Assembly (NCBI GenBank): GCA_029204225.1
Contig: CM055112.1
Span: 28,423,746 to 28,487,745, forward strand
DNA from: Diphasiastrum complanatum
Lineage: Eukaryota; Streptophyta; Lycopodiopsida; Lycopodiales; Lycopodiaceae
Direction of reading: 5' to 3'
Length of the DNA: 64,000 bases
Shown one piece after another: positions 53,866-64,000 of the stretch. The translations under genes and the position numbers were made by a program. Numbering within the stretch: position 1 is the stretch's first letter; the number at the start of each line of letters is the position of its first letter. The notes beneath the pieces are model-generated. The model made no database searches, was not told the origin of the DNA, and saw nothing but the letters and a program-made list of their open reading frames with translations.

Positions 53866-56800
53866 TCACTGTTGGTGCCTTGGTATTTTCGTTAGGTTCA
53901 GCATGTTGAAGAACTTCTGGTGCTTGATCCTTGGAAGTGATTTGGTGAAGATGTCTGCGACCATTTCTGTTGTGGAGCAGTATTGAAGGATCACTTGCCC
54001 TAAGAAAACTTTCTCCCGAATGAAATGATACTGGATTTCTATGTGCTTGGATTTGCCATGAAATCTGGGATTCAGTGACAGTGGATTATAGCTCAAGTTG
54101 TCACACAGAATGGTGGTAGCATTGAACTGAGTGTGATGAAGGTCGTGAAGTAATAACCTGATCCATACAACTTCTTTTGAAGCTTGACATGCTGCAATGT
54201 ACTTTGTCTCTGTTGAAGAAAGTGCAAATGATTTATGTTTTTTTGAGTTCCACAAAATCGGTCCCCCTGCCAAATAGAAACAGAACCCAGAGGTAGATTT
54301 TTTGGTAGAGACTATTCCTCCATAATCTGAGTCAGAGTAGCCTCACAAGACGAGTGGGTTGGTAGCATTTCCATCATAACATAAAATGTGATCTAAACTT
54401 TCTTGAATATATCTCATCACTCTTTAATGCTTTCCAATGAGAGATCCTAGGATTAGACATGAATTGACTTAACGTGCTAACAGTGTATGTTAAATCTGGT
54501 CTAGTACACAACATTGCATACATTAGAGATCCGATTAGTGAATGATAAGGGTACTTCGCTAAGTCAAGTACTTCACTATCAGTCTCAGCACAAGAAGGTT
54601 TAGTCAATACTATACTTGGATCCATTGGGGTATCAATTGGTTTGCGATTAGACATATGAAACTTTTCTAAAATGTCTTTTAGATATATTTGCTGGCTAAG
54701 ATAGATCTTCTTTTGAAGTCTATCTCTAGTAATGTGAATTTCTAGCAAAGAATGAATAGCTCCTAAATCAGTGATGTCAAATTCCTTTGATAGATCACTC
54801 TTAGTAGTGTGCATAAGAGAAGTGTCATTAGACAAAATAAATGCATCATCTACGTAAAGAGCTATCTGAACTGAATTGGTGCTTATATGCTTTGAATAAA
54901 CATTACAATCAGTTGAATTGTTTCCAAATCCTAATTGAATGAGATAAGAGTTGATTCTATCAAACCATACTCTTGCGGCCTGTTCAGACCGTAGATTGCT
55001 TTGTGCAGCTTGCACACTTTGTGCTCTTGGCCTTTGACTTCAAATCCTTTCGGTTGGAAGGTGTACAGCTCCTCTTCGACATTGTCGTTGAGAAATACTA
55101 TCTTGACATCCATTTGGTGCATTTCGAGGTCTTCCTTGGCTATTAACGCAATCAAAGTCCTGATTAACTGCATCTTGATGACAGGACTAAAAATTTCTTG
55201 ATAATCCACTCCTTGGACTTGAGTGAATCCTTTAGCCACCAGCCGTGCTTTCCATTTTGCAATGGAACCATCAGAGTTGATCTTCTTCTTGAAGAACCAC
55301 TTGTTGTCGATAACTCTCTTGTGAGTGGGGAAGTCGACCAATGTCTAGGTTTGATTCATCAAAAGTGAGTTATACTCGCTTTCCATAGCTTCTTGCCACT
55401 TCACAACATCCTTGGAGTTAATTGCTTTGGCTAGGCTCTCTGGTTCTTTTGATGAAGTCCAGAATGATTGAAGTGCATACCTCTCAAGAACTGTTCGAGT
55501 TCGTGAGGATCCGTGACGTTGGGTTGACCAGGATGCGATGATGCTTCGTCTTGAATTTCTTCAGATCTATTCGAGCTAGCTTGGTCTGGTCTGATGACAA
55601 GTACTGTCGGCTGCTTGGCTTCTGTAGCTATAGTTGCAGGTCCTTTAGAAGGAACATCAATGTTGGAAGAATCCATGCCACGTAAAATAGGATGAAATGA
55701 TATAACATTGTTTATCGATGGTTGTTTGAAATCATAGTATGTATGTTCTTGAAATATTACATCCCTAGAGACAAATACTACATTGGTGGATGGATCATAA
55801 ACTTTATAAGCTTTATGTTCATCAGGATAGCCAATGAAAATACATTTATTTCTCATATGATCCAGCTTATTCCTAAGCTGTTTAGGAATGTGAACAAAAC
55901 ATATACAACCAAAGATTTTTAAATGTTTGACACTAGGCTTGTGCCCATGCCAAACTTCATGAGGAGTCTTGTTGTTGACGGCTCTGGTGCTGGATCTGTT
56001 CTGCACGTAACAGGCTGTGGTAGTAGCTTCTGCCTAGAACTTCGCAGGTAGGTGTGCTTGATGTAGCATGGATCTGGCTGAGTTGAGAAGATTTGATTCT
56101 TCCTTTCTACAATCCCATTCTGTTGAGGTGAATAGGAAGTTTTGAACTATCTTCTAATACCATGCTCAGCCATGTAGTCGGACATCTCATTAGAGATGTA
56201 TTCACCGCCACCATCAATTTGAAGTCTTTTCACTTTCCTAGATGTTTGTGTCTCAGCCATGGCCTTGAATCTCTTGAAGCAATCAAAGGCTTTAGACTTG
56301 TGCTTAATGAACAAGACTATAGACCATCTAGAGTAATCATCTATGAAAGTGATAAAAAAGATTGCATCTCCTAATGACGGAGTTGACATTGGACCACAGA
56401 GATCACTATGTACAAGATCTAATACATTCTTTGTTTTGATGGACTGTGATTTTGGAAACTTGCTTCTAGAGTGCTTCCCATAGATGCATGATTCACAAAA
56501 GAAAGATTTCCTATCTAATGAAGACGAGAAATTCAAACCATCAACTAAATTATTACAATGCATATAAGAAAGTGATCTTGTATTCACGTGTCCAAATCGA
56601 CTATGCCACAGAACAACATTGTCGTTTACATTTTCATTAGAGATACTAGCTAATGCAACTGAATTAGAGAGTATGTAAAGATTTCTGACTCTAGTGCATG
56701 TAGTCAGAGTAGTATCTTCCTCGAGTATTGTACACTGCTCAGATGAGAAAGTAACAGTGTAGCCCTCATCAGTTATCTTAGAGACTAATAACAGATTCTG

Positions 56801-56869
56801 TGATAACTGATGAACGTGAAGGATGTTAGGAACACAAATGGACAGATCGTTGTTGAAACTGATCTTCAC
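53866..56869 (-). pseudogene. pol remnants: integrase, RT, RNase H
   Basis: Segments on the - strand: integrase at 56869-56147 (VLWHSRFGHVNTRSLS, C..C, FIDDYSRWSIVLF, IDGGGEY where SDGGGEY or SDNGGEY is usual), then 56006-55431 (HKPSVKHLKIFGCICFVHIPK, YKVYDPSTNVVFVSRDVIF). RT runs from 55341 to 54374 (KARLVAKGFTQVQGVDYQEIFSPV, QMDVKIVFLNDNVEEELY, IALYVDDAFILSN, TDLGAIHSLLEIHI, DTPMDPSIV, TRPDLTYTV). RNase H lies at 54273-53866 (LSSTETKYIAACQA, KHIEIQYHFIREKV, VADIFTKSLPR). At least five stops or frame changes divide them, so the copy cannot make a working polyprotein. Confidence 0.9.
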
Positions 56870-57896
56870 TGCTCCTTATGGTGCTAGAATCTCCGAGGTA
56901 GATAAATTGGTCTCTGCTATAAGCTGTGTACTCCGTAATCCATTCATTTCGAGAGGTCATGTGTTGGGTAGCGCTGTTGTCCAGGTACCAGCTATCATAG
57001 TCTTCGCTGCTGCTGTAAGCCATTAACAAGTGTGTATTTGAGTCCTTGAATTTTGCCGTGTTGGAGGAGTCTAGCTGCTGCTGTTGTTATTGTTTGTTTG
57101 TCTTGTTGTAGATCCTGATATGACACTCCTTGATGTCGTGATTAGCTCTTTTGCAATATCTGCAGAAAAGCTTCTTGCGTGATCCACTATGCTCACCTTG
57201 AGTGTGAGGCTTCTACTGTTGCTGTTGCACTCGATTCTTGTCCTTGAAATAGTCTTTCATCTTGGTGTATAGAGCCATTAATTTGTCTTTGATGGACAGA
57301 CTGCTAGTCTTTCTCCGCATTTCTTCTTGAAGAAGATGACCGATCACCTTTTGAAGAGTGAGGTTGGGTTGTGTGGATATCATCACCACAAAGTGCTCAT
57401 AGGGCTTTGGAAGAGAAGAAATCAAGGTCATAACGGCATCATCATCTTGAATAGAACATCCTACAGCTGATAACTGATCTAATAGGGATTTGAAGCTGTT
57501 GATGTGAGAAGTGATGGCAGTAGAATCAGACATGCTAAGAGTAAAGAACTTCCTTCTAAGATGTAATCTCGTGGTTACATCATGAGTCTCATAAAGACTT
57601 GATAACAAGTCCAGTGCTTCCTTAGAGGTTTTGCACGTGGTAACGCGAGATATTTGGGAGCCGGCCAGATTGAGTGTGATACATGCTAAGGCCTTCTGAT
57701 CTTTGATCCTCCAGGCCTTTGCTTGAACACCATCTTCTAGTTTCAGGTCTGCACCTTCTACTACATTCCAAAGATCTCTATCTACCAACATCATTCTAAG
57801 TTTTAACTTCCAAATGTAGAAGTTAAAACCATTGAACTTGTCAATGACTCTAGCTTTACTAAGTGATGAAGATGAAGAGCTATCTATATGAGACAT
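56870..57896 (-). pseudogene. gag and protease remnants of the older Copia element
   Basis: Gag starts at 57896 (MSHIDSSSSSSLSK) and is open to 57213 (FYIWKLKLRMMLVDRDLW, ISRVTTCKTSKEALDLLSSLYETHD). A glutamine run and stop follow, then a CRYCKRANHDIKECH knuckle near 57160-57120 with another stop. The protease segment near 56990-56950 reads WYLDNSATQHMT, where the active site normally reads DSGA. Protease therefore looks inactive. Confidence 0.88.
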
Positions 57897-57948
57897 AATA
57901 ATAGTATACAAATAAAACAAACTTAATCTCTCAGTTTATTTGAGCTAT

Positions 57949-57960
57949 GCTTTGATACCA
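57949..57960 (-). other. Primer-binding site of the older Copia element
   Basis: TGGTATCAAAGC on the - strand, three bases after the 5' LTR end at 57964. Confidence 0.8.
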
Positions 57961-57963
57961 ATC

Positions 57964-59327
57964 TGATGGGGCAAGGGAGATAGAAGAACACGAATAGAGA
58001 AGAGAGCAAAAATATTGCAAAACAGCTCTCCCATTCTAATCAGCTGCTAGGTGCAAAAACAGTCTAATAGATGGCTTATACTGAATGTAATCACAACCTT
58101 AAATGTTCTAATTGCCCAATAGGATCTTAAAAATTAATTCATACTCTAAAATAAGAGTATAGTCCACCGAAGAGATTAGAGATGGTTTGTGTGTGGTGCT
58201 ACTGAAAACAGATTCAATGTGAAGTATACTTCTGAAATAAATGGAAGAGCAGTATGATAACGCGAATGCCTCAGGCGTCAAAGACAACCATTGTCTAATC
58301 AGAAACTGAGGAGTCGTAGACGTCCGTGTTCTGATCAAAGTGAGTAAACAAGCACGATCAAACAACAATGAAAGTGCATTCAATCACAACAAGCATTCAT
58401 CTACGTTGTACACAGATAAAAACAAGTTGCTGCTATATTCCACTGAAGCACAATATGAAACAACAATTACAACCAAAATGACACGTAATTGGGATGCTCA
58501 AACAATGTGTCTCATGGACCGGGAGCAACTACTAATCTGTGCTCGGATAATCTATTTCTAGATTTCATCCATGTATTAATTACATTGAATGTTTGTCACC
58601 TAATTAGGAAAGTCGTTGTACTTGGAATTATATGGCTTTTGTGACAACTGCACACAATATATATATGGTCAACAAATCAGGAACGTTGACGCAGACGAGA
58701 ACGTCGTAGATTCTCTCACTTCGCATTTTACGTGAAGTGGTTTTCCCTCGGGAAGTGACTGAGAACGTTCCTCGGTCAAAGTAGACGACCTTCGACATTT
58801 TTCTCTCTCTTCAGGGAAATGCAAAAAAGCCGAAGGTGTTAAAATCAGTTAGAATTGTAAACTTTTGAACTATGCAAGTGTCGCATTTCGGAAAAATACG
58901 AAAAAGCCGAAGCTGTTGAAAACATAGTTCATTTCTGCAGACTATCGCGACACTTAGAGTAATTTTGCAGACTATTGTGAAAGTAATGTATTTCTGCAGA
59001 CTTGTTCTAAATGCTAATTTTGTGGAAGTCCTTGAAGATGGCCAAGTCTTCAATGACTTCAAATTATTGAATTTAACATCTGAACTTTGAAATTATGACA
59101 GGATTGGTTACCCTTTGCTGGAGATCAGCCGGAAGCCCGTTGTAGACATTCTTCAAATAATTTGGCTGTCTAAGTTGGGGATTCCTGCAGGTATCAGATG
59201 AGCAATTTTTGAACCCAAAATAGGTTTCACCTAACCCTAGATCAAAGATCAATAAATGTGTAGGAAGAATCGTGAAATAGAAATTAGTCATTCACCAAGG
59301 AGGCAACTGTGGGCTTAATTTCCAACA
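57964..59327 (-). repeat. 5' LTR of the older Copia element, 1364 bp
   Basis: Same length and ends as 52489-53852, with many transitions between the two. Confidence 0.93.
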
Positions 59328-59332
59328 CTTCA

Positions 59333-59545
59333 CTACATCTTAGGCCTAGAAGTAGATCTTTGCCAAGATCAAGCATTTATTAGTCAATCTAAATATGCTC
59401 TTTCCATGCTTAAAATTTTTCATATGGAAAATTGCAAGATCATTGATAATCCCACAGAGCATGTTGTAAAAGATCCTATCAAAGGAGATGAAAGATCATT
59501 CGAGAACATCACCCTTTATAGGAGTCTTATTGGCTCTCTTATATA
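59333..59545 (+). pseudogene. Copia RT fragment, 3' part (split by insertion)
   Basis: Continues the frame broken at 52488: (L)HYILGLEVDLCQDQAFISQSKYALSML, HMENCKIIDNPTEHV, DERSFENITLYRSLIGSLI. Together with 52171-52488 it is the middle of a Copia RT. Confidence 0.88.
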
Positions 59546-60389
59546 GTCAAATTTGAGCTTCAAAAAGAATAATGCTCGTTAATAATTTCATATCATCTAA
59601 GTCTATATGGAGTCTTGAAGCTGGGAAAGTCTTTATTACTAGTGCAATTTTTCTCTACAAATTACACCTCTCCAACGCATAAAGCGTTGTCCTCAACAAA
59701 CATTTCTCAAATATTCTTTTAAAAATTTCTAGATATTCTTAGAAGAATTATTCTTCCATGCATCTTGCATCCGTAGTCGGATGATTCTTACCTTGAGGTG
59801 ATATAGTGTTTTCGCTAATCTCTTAGTTTCAAATCTGATCTTTATACATTAAGATCTTCTTTGAGAGAAGAATCTCTTCGATTCCTTGATCTACTTCAGA
59901 TCTCTTGAGCTATGAAATAAGATTAGCTTTCTTTCGGAATCTATCTAGGAATCATTTCCATTCTGGGTTTAAGATAGCCCAGAGACAGAAATCATAGCAA
60001 AAGGTTTTATAAGGTATTCAGAAATGGGTAAAAGAATAAAGTGGTCTTGGAATTATTTTTTAATCCCCGTTCATCCTTATACTCGAAAACAATGCATCTC
60101 ATAAATTCATTCACACAACAGTGGAAGCACTGAGGGGTCAAGATGGGGACACCACACCCCCCCCCCAAAGGATTCTTTTCTTGTCATTATGCAAAACCAA
60201 TTGGCCAATGCCAAACACATATTCAATGGATTCCAATAGGGGTCTCAAAGTAGGAACATCAGCTGAAGATAGACTTAGCTCCTTTCAATGATCTTAATTC
60301 CATATCTAGCTTATCAGAAGCATAGAATTTTTTTCATAAGTCTTAATCCTGCCGATATGCAATCATGTTGGATCTTAGATTATTAACAT
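59546..60389. other. Unassigned region with a partial copy of the foldback end
   Basis: 59578-59665 matches the inner arm of the foldback at 61.7-62.4 kb (TAATTTCATATCATCTAAGTC, CTTGAAGCTGGGAAAGTCTTTATTACT, TCTCTACAAATTAC). The rest shows nothing recognisable except a C-rich run at 60155-60165. Confidence 0.5.
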
Positions 60390-60810
60390 GCAATGAAAAT
60401 GGATCTTAGTTTCTTGACATGCTAACATGATGGTTCTTAGATTCTTGACATGCAATCATGAGGGTTCATAGACTCTTGGCATGCAACAATCATGAAGTGA
60501 CATGCATGGTCATTAGGCAATGCATGGTGTGACATGCAAGCTTCAAATTTCACATGCAGGCTTTAGATTTGACATGCATGGACAATAGGCCATAGATGGC
60601 ATGACATGCAAGCTTCAAATCTGACATGCAACTTAAAATCTGACATGCAAGCTTTAGATTTGACATGCATGGACAATAGGCCACAGATGGCATGATATGC
60701 AAGCTTCAAATCTAACATGCAAGCTTTAGATCTAACATGCATGGACAATAGGCCACAGATGGCATGATATGCAAGCTCTAGATCTGACATTTATGGACAA
60801 TAGGCCAATC
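60390..60810. repeat. Minisatellite of GACATGCA / GGCCA-CAGATGGCATGA units
   Basis: Repeated blocks of the type GACATGCATGGACAATAGGCC, AGATGGCATGA(T/C)ATGCAAGCTT and CAAATCTGACATGC, with an overall period near 65-70 bases at 60570-60800 and looser copies upstream. The repetitive open frame at 60563-60790 is an artefact. Confidence 0.85.
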
Positions 60811-60865
60811 AACCATTCTTACATATGGATAACAGATTCAAGAGCATACCATGGTTTCAAGAGAA

Positions 60866-60868
<3 letters not shown>

Positions 60869-60941
<73 letters not shown>
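60869..60941 (+). repeat. (GA)n microsatellite
   Basis: About 36 uninterrupted GA dinucleotides. Confidence 0.97.
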
Positions 60942-60944
<3 letters not shown>

Positions 60945-61666
60945 TGTGAAAGAGAGATAGAAATCCAAGAGGGTTTGAACTCCAAGAATCTTGCAATCCA
61001 CAAAATAGCATAGCCTCCTTGAGCTAATGCCTCAATCCTCTTCTCCAAAGCACCTATACACAACAAACAACAAATGGGCAGAGCTTGATGCATCATCCTT
61101 TAATCCTCCTAGTAGTGGGACGCATTTCCACGTATATAGAGAGTGGGAGCCCCTCCAAAGTGAGTGAGGTGTCAAGTTCAAGTGCATGAGGTGTGAGAAA
61201 GACTCCAACTGGACTTACGGTGAAGTGGAGTGCATGGATGAGGTGTATTAGTTAGGGAGGGTGAATGGGTGATGTGTATTAGCTTGGGAGAGTTATTATG
61301 ATAATTTGGCATATCAAGTGAAAGTGTACAAGGGCACCCCATTCTAGGTGTCAAATAGCCTAGAATGCATGTGGAAAAGTAGGTGGGAGGTAGGTGGTAC
61401 AAGCCATCCTCAATCATGGTCATTGGCACTTATTTTCTAGAGGTTGCCCATCCTCAATCATGGTAAAAAAAGTCACTAGGGTGATCAGACCCTAGGCCTT
61501 ATCTTGTTCTTTATAGATGCCTCTGAGCCTTCATTATAGACTTAGTAATGAGCCTTCTTTACAGACTCTTCTGAGCCTTCATTATAGACTTTGTGAAAAG
61601 CCTTCTTGTGTATTGTCTTTAAGCTTAGAAAGCTTCTTGACTCGATTCTTGTTCTTCTGTCACTTT
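60942..61666. other. Unassigned region
   Basis: Contains three short copies of TGAGCCTTC(A/T)TTA.AGACT at about 61526, 61549 and 61570. No gene recognised. Confidence 0.4.
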
Positions 61667-62418
61667 CTCGAGTACCTGCACATATGCTCAAAGAGAGGTC
61701 AGTCCTTAAGCCCAGAGGGCTTCTAATTCTTGCTCTGATTCTTTAGGTACGTTTGTGCGTACCTGCACATCCCTTCAAAAAAAGGTCAGTGTTCATAATA
61801 CCATCAAACATGGTTCATAGAAAAGTCCTTAGCTCTTCAGGTAGTAATACTTGCACTCTTAGATTATTAGAGCAATAAATTCATACAATATTAAAAAAGA
61901 ATAATGGTCTGTATGGAGTTTTGAAGTTGGGAAAGTTTTTATTACTTAGGGGCAATTTGTCTCTACAAAATACAACTTCAGTTAGCCGAGTAGCCACACG
62001 TAGGAAAATTAGCCTATATAGTGAATTTTGGTTTCTTTATCCTATACTCGAGGGCATGTCTTGGGTTTGTCAGTATATGTGGCCATATGTAATTTGTAGA
62101 GACAAATTGCCCCTAAGTAATAAAGACTTTCCCAGCTTCAAAACTCCATATAGACTTAGATGATATGAAATTATTAACGACCATTATTATTTCTGAATAT
62201 TGTATGAATTTATTGCTCTAATGATCTAAGAGTGCAAGTATTACTACCTGAAGAACTAAGGACTTTTCTAAGAATGATGTTTGATGGTATTATGAACATC
62301 GACCTTTCTTTGAAGGGATGTGTAGGTACGCACGAACGTACCTGAAGAATCAGAGCAAGAATAAAAAGTTCTCTGGGCTTAAGAACTGACCTCTCTTTGA
62401 GGCTATGTGCAGGTACTC
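61667..62418. mobile_element. Foldback sequence with ~330-bp arms
   Basis: 61667-61985 and 62085-62418 are reverse complements with few differences (CGAGTACCTGCACAT...; GGTACGTTTGTGCGTACCTGCACAT; CAAATTGTAGTAATACTTGCAC-type blocks; GGGGCAATTTGTCTCTACAAA at the inner ends). The spacer of about 100 bases has no ORF. No clear target duplication was found. The right arm has about 25-30 extra bases (GTTAATAATTTCATATC...) that the left arm lacks. Confidence 0.8.
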
Positions 62419-62426
62419 GATAGTTT

Positions 62427-63404
62427 TGAAATAAAAGGAGGACCAGTATGATATCACGAGTTTCTCGGGCGTCAAAGACAGCCATCGTCTGATCAGAAAC
62501 TGAGAAGTCGTAGACGTTCGTGTTCTGATCAGAGTGAGTAAACAAGTGCGATCAAAGAGCAGTGAGTGCATTCAATTACAATAAGCATTCATCTACGTTG
62601 TACACAAATAAAAACAAGTTGCTGCTATATTACACTACAGCACAATACAAATAGCAATTACGACAAAAAATGACGATGTAATTGGGAGGCTCAAATAATG
62701 CATTCCATGGACTAGAGCAACCACTAATCTGTGCTTGGACGATCTATTTATAGATTTCATCTTTGTATTAATTACATTGAATGCTTGTCACCTAATTAGA
62801 AAAGTCGTTGTACTTGGAAGTATATGGATTTTGTGACAACTATACACAATATATATATGGTCAACAGTTCAGGAACGTTGACGCGAACGAGGACGTCACT
62901 GGAACGTTCCTCAGTTATTTTAGACGAGCTTTGGGATTTTTCTCTTTTCATTTTTTTTTCCACAAAAGACCGAAGGTGCTCTAAAAAAGACGATGATGTC
63001 TTTAAAACAGTTTAACTCATGAAAATAGATGATCTTCGAAAATGTTCTCTCTTCGCATTTTTTGCAAAAAGCCGAAGTGTGTTAAAAGCAGCTAAACTTT
63101 TGAACTATGCAAGTTTTCACATTTCGAAAAAATGCGAAAATATCGAACCTGTTGAAAACATAGTGTGTTTCTGCAGACTGTTGAAAAAGTAAAGTATTTT
63201 TGCAGACTTGTTCTAAATGCAAGTTTTGTGGAAGTCCTTGAAGACGGCCAAGTCTTCAATGACTTCAAGTTATTAAACTTAACATCTGGACTTTGAAATT
63301 ATGACAGGATTGGTTACCCTTTGCGGAGATCGGCTGGAAGCCCGTTGTAGACGTTTTTCAAATAAATTGACTGTCTAAGTTTGTGATTCCTACAGGTATT
63401 AGAT
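62427..63404 (-). repeat. Third copy of the older Copia LTR, truncated
   Basis: Aligns with 52745-53735 and 58220-59200 (GGCGTCAAAGACAGCCATCGTCTGATCAGAAACT, GCATTCATCTACGTTGTACAC, CGTTGTACTTGGAA, AATGACTTCAAGTTATT). It lacks both LTR ends: it starts inside the LTR next to the foldback and breaks off at GTATTAGATGA, where a tandem copy begins. Confidence 0.85.
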
Positions 63405-64000
63405 GAACACAATATATATGGTCAATAATTTAGTATCGCTGACGTGGACGGGGACGTTGTTGGAACATTCCTCATTTATTTTAGACGACCTTCGGGATTT
63501 TTCTCTCTCTTTGTTTTTTTTCTCGCAAAAGGCCGAAGGTGCCCTCAAAAAGTCAATGATGTCTTTAAAACAGTTAACTCATGAAAATAGATGACCTTCG
63601 CTAATTTTCTCTCTCTTCACATTTTTCGCAAAAAGCTGAAGGTGTGTTAAAAGCAGTTAAACTTTTGAATTATGCAAGTTTTCACATTTTGAAAAAAATG
63701 TGAAAAAAATCAAAGCTGTTGAAAACATAGTGTGTTTTTGCAGACTGTTGAAAAAAGTAATGTATTTCTGCAGACTTCTTCTAAATGCAAGTTTTGTGGA
63801 AGTCCTTGAAGATGGCCAAGTCTTCAATGACTTCAAGTTATTAAACTTAACATCTGGTTTGAAATTATGACAAGATTGGTTACCCTTTGCTGGAGATCAG
63901 CCGGAAGCTCGTGGTAGACGTTCTTCAAATAAATTGGTTGTCTAAGTTTGTGATTCCTGCAGGTATCAGATGAACACAGTATATATGGTCAATAATTCAG
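62844..64000 (-). repeat. LTR-derived tandem array, ~565-bp units
   Basis: Units begin at ACACAATATATAT...GGTCAA: 62844, 63407 and 63974 (periods 563 and 567). Each covers the LTR stretch from the ATATATATGGTCAAC block to the ...TTCCTGCAGGTATCAGATGA block. Two full units and the start of a third are seen; the array continues past the window end. Confidence 0.88.

Larger units (their letters stand above)
52489..59327 (-). mobile_element. Older complete-length Ty1/Copia element with broken pol
   Basis: CTTCA duplication at 52484-52488 and 59328-59332. Two 1364-bp LTRs, a tRNA-iMet-type primer site at 57949-57960, and a full set of gag, protease, integrase, RT and RNase H remnants spread over several frames. 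The LTRs differ at roughly one base in ten in the stretches I compared, mostly C/T and G/A, so it is much older than the element at 42735-48892. It sits inside a + strand Copia fragment. Confidence 0.95.

Noticed and set aside
60563-60790. Open frame with repeated AYHAICGLLSMHV units
   Set aside because: Arises from the minisatellite; there is no start context or flanking exon.

Overview
The window looks like nuclear DNA from a land plant with a large, retrotransposon-packed genome. The evidence is stacked Ty1/Copia and Ty3/Gypsy elements with plant-type tRNA primer sites, LINE relics, CT/GA microsatellites, GT-AG introns, and one clear host gene: a subfamily XI leucine-rich-repeat receptor kinase of the HAESA/HSL type. 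I cannot name the species. A fern, lycophyte, gymnosperm or repeat-rich angiosperm would all fit.

Layout. 1-8.8 kb: relics of one Gypsy family in both orientations (integrase and gag pieces on +, a gag-protease-RT-RNase H body on -), with a Copia RT fragment and a piece of foreign LTR between them. 8.9-11.1 kb: LTR, tRNA-Asp-type primer site and leader of the same Gypsy family on +; the leader forms an inverted repeat of about 860 bp with the - strand copy. 11.1-15.6 kb: a Copia-like element with gag and protease but no recognisable integrase, broken by a GC-rich foldback sequence. 15.7-21.8 kb: a Copia RT fragment split by a very young Gypsy element (two 920-bp LTRs, ATCAT target duplication) that carries only gag-protease. 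21.8-25.0 kb: a mosaic of Copia fragments and a LINE relic. 25-29.1 kb: mostly unassigned sequence with small tandem repeats. 29.3-32.5 kb: three deleted Copia fragments.

35.8-39.4 kb holds the host receptor kinase (- strand, two exons, deduced 1006 residues). Its kinase loop reads HCD where the family usually has HRD. 39.4-42.6 kb contains hairpins and long CT/GA microsatellites.

42.6-51.5 kb appears to be a decayed multi-exon gene of unknown function. Its first exon was hit by a complete Copia element (683/682-bp LTRs, CAGTT duplication, uninterrupted 1322-residue gag-pol), the one element here that looks autonomous. The gene's two introns consist largely of degenerate TTGGTACTTT-type repeats. 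52.2-59.5 kb is a + strand Copia RT fragment split by an older - strand Copia element (two 1364-bp LTRs, CTTCA duplication, broken pol). 59.5-64 kb contains minisatellites, a foldback sequence with arms of about 330 bp, and a partial third copy of the older Copia LTR that has turned into a tandem array of about 565-bp units running off the window.

The target duplications and nesting give a relative order: the host Copia fragments are oldest, then the 52.5-59.3 kb Copia, with the 42.7-48.9 kb Copia and the gag-protease Gypsy youngest.
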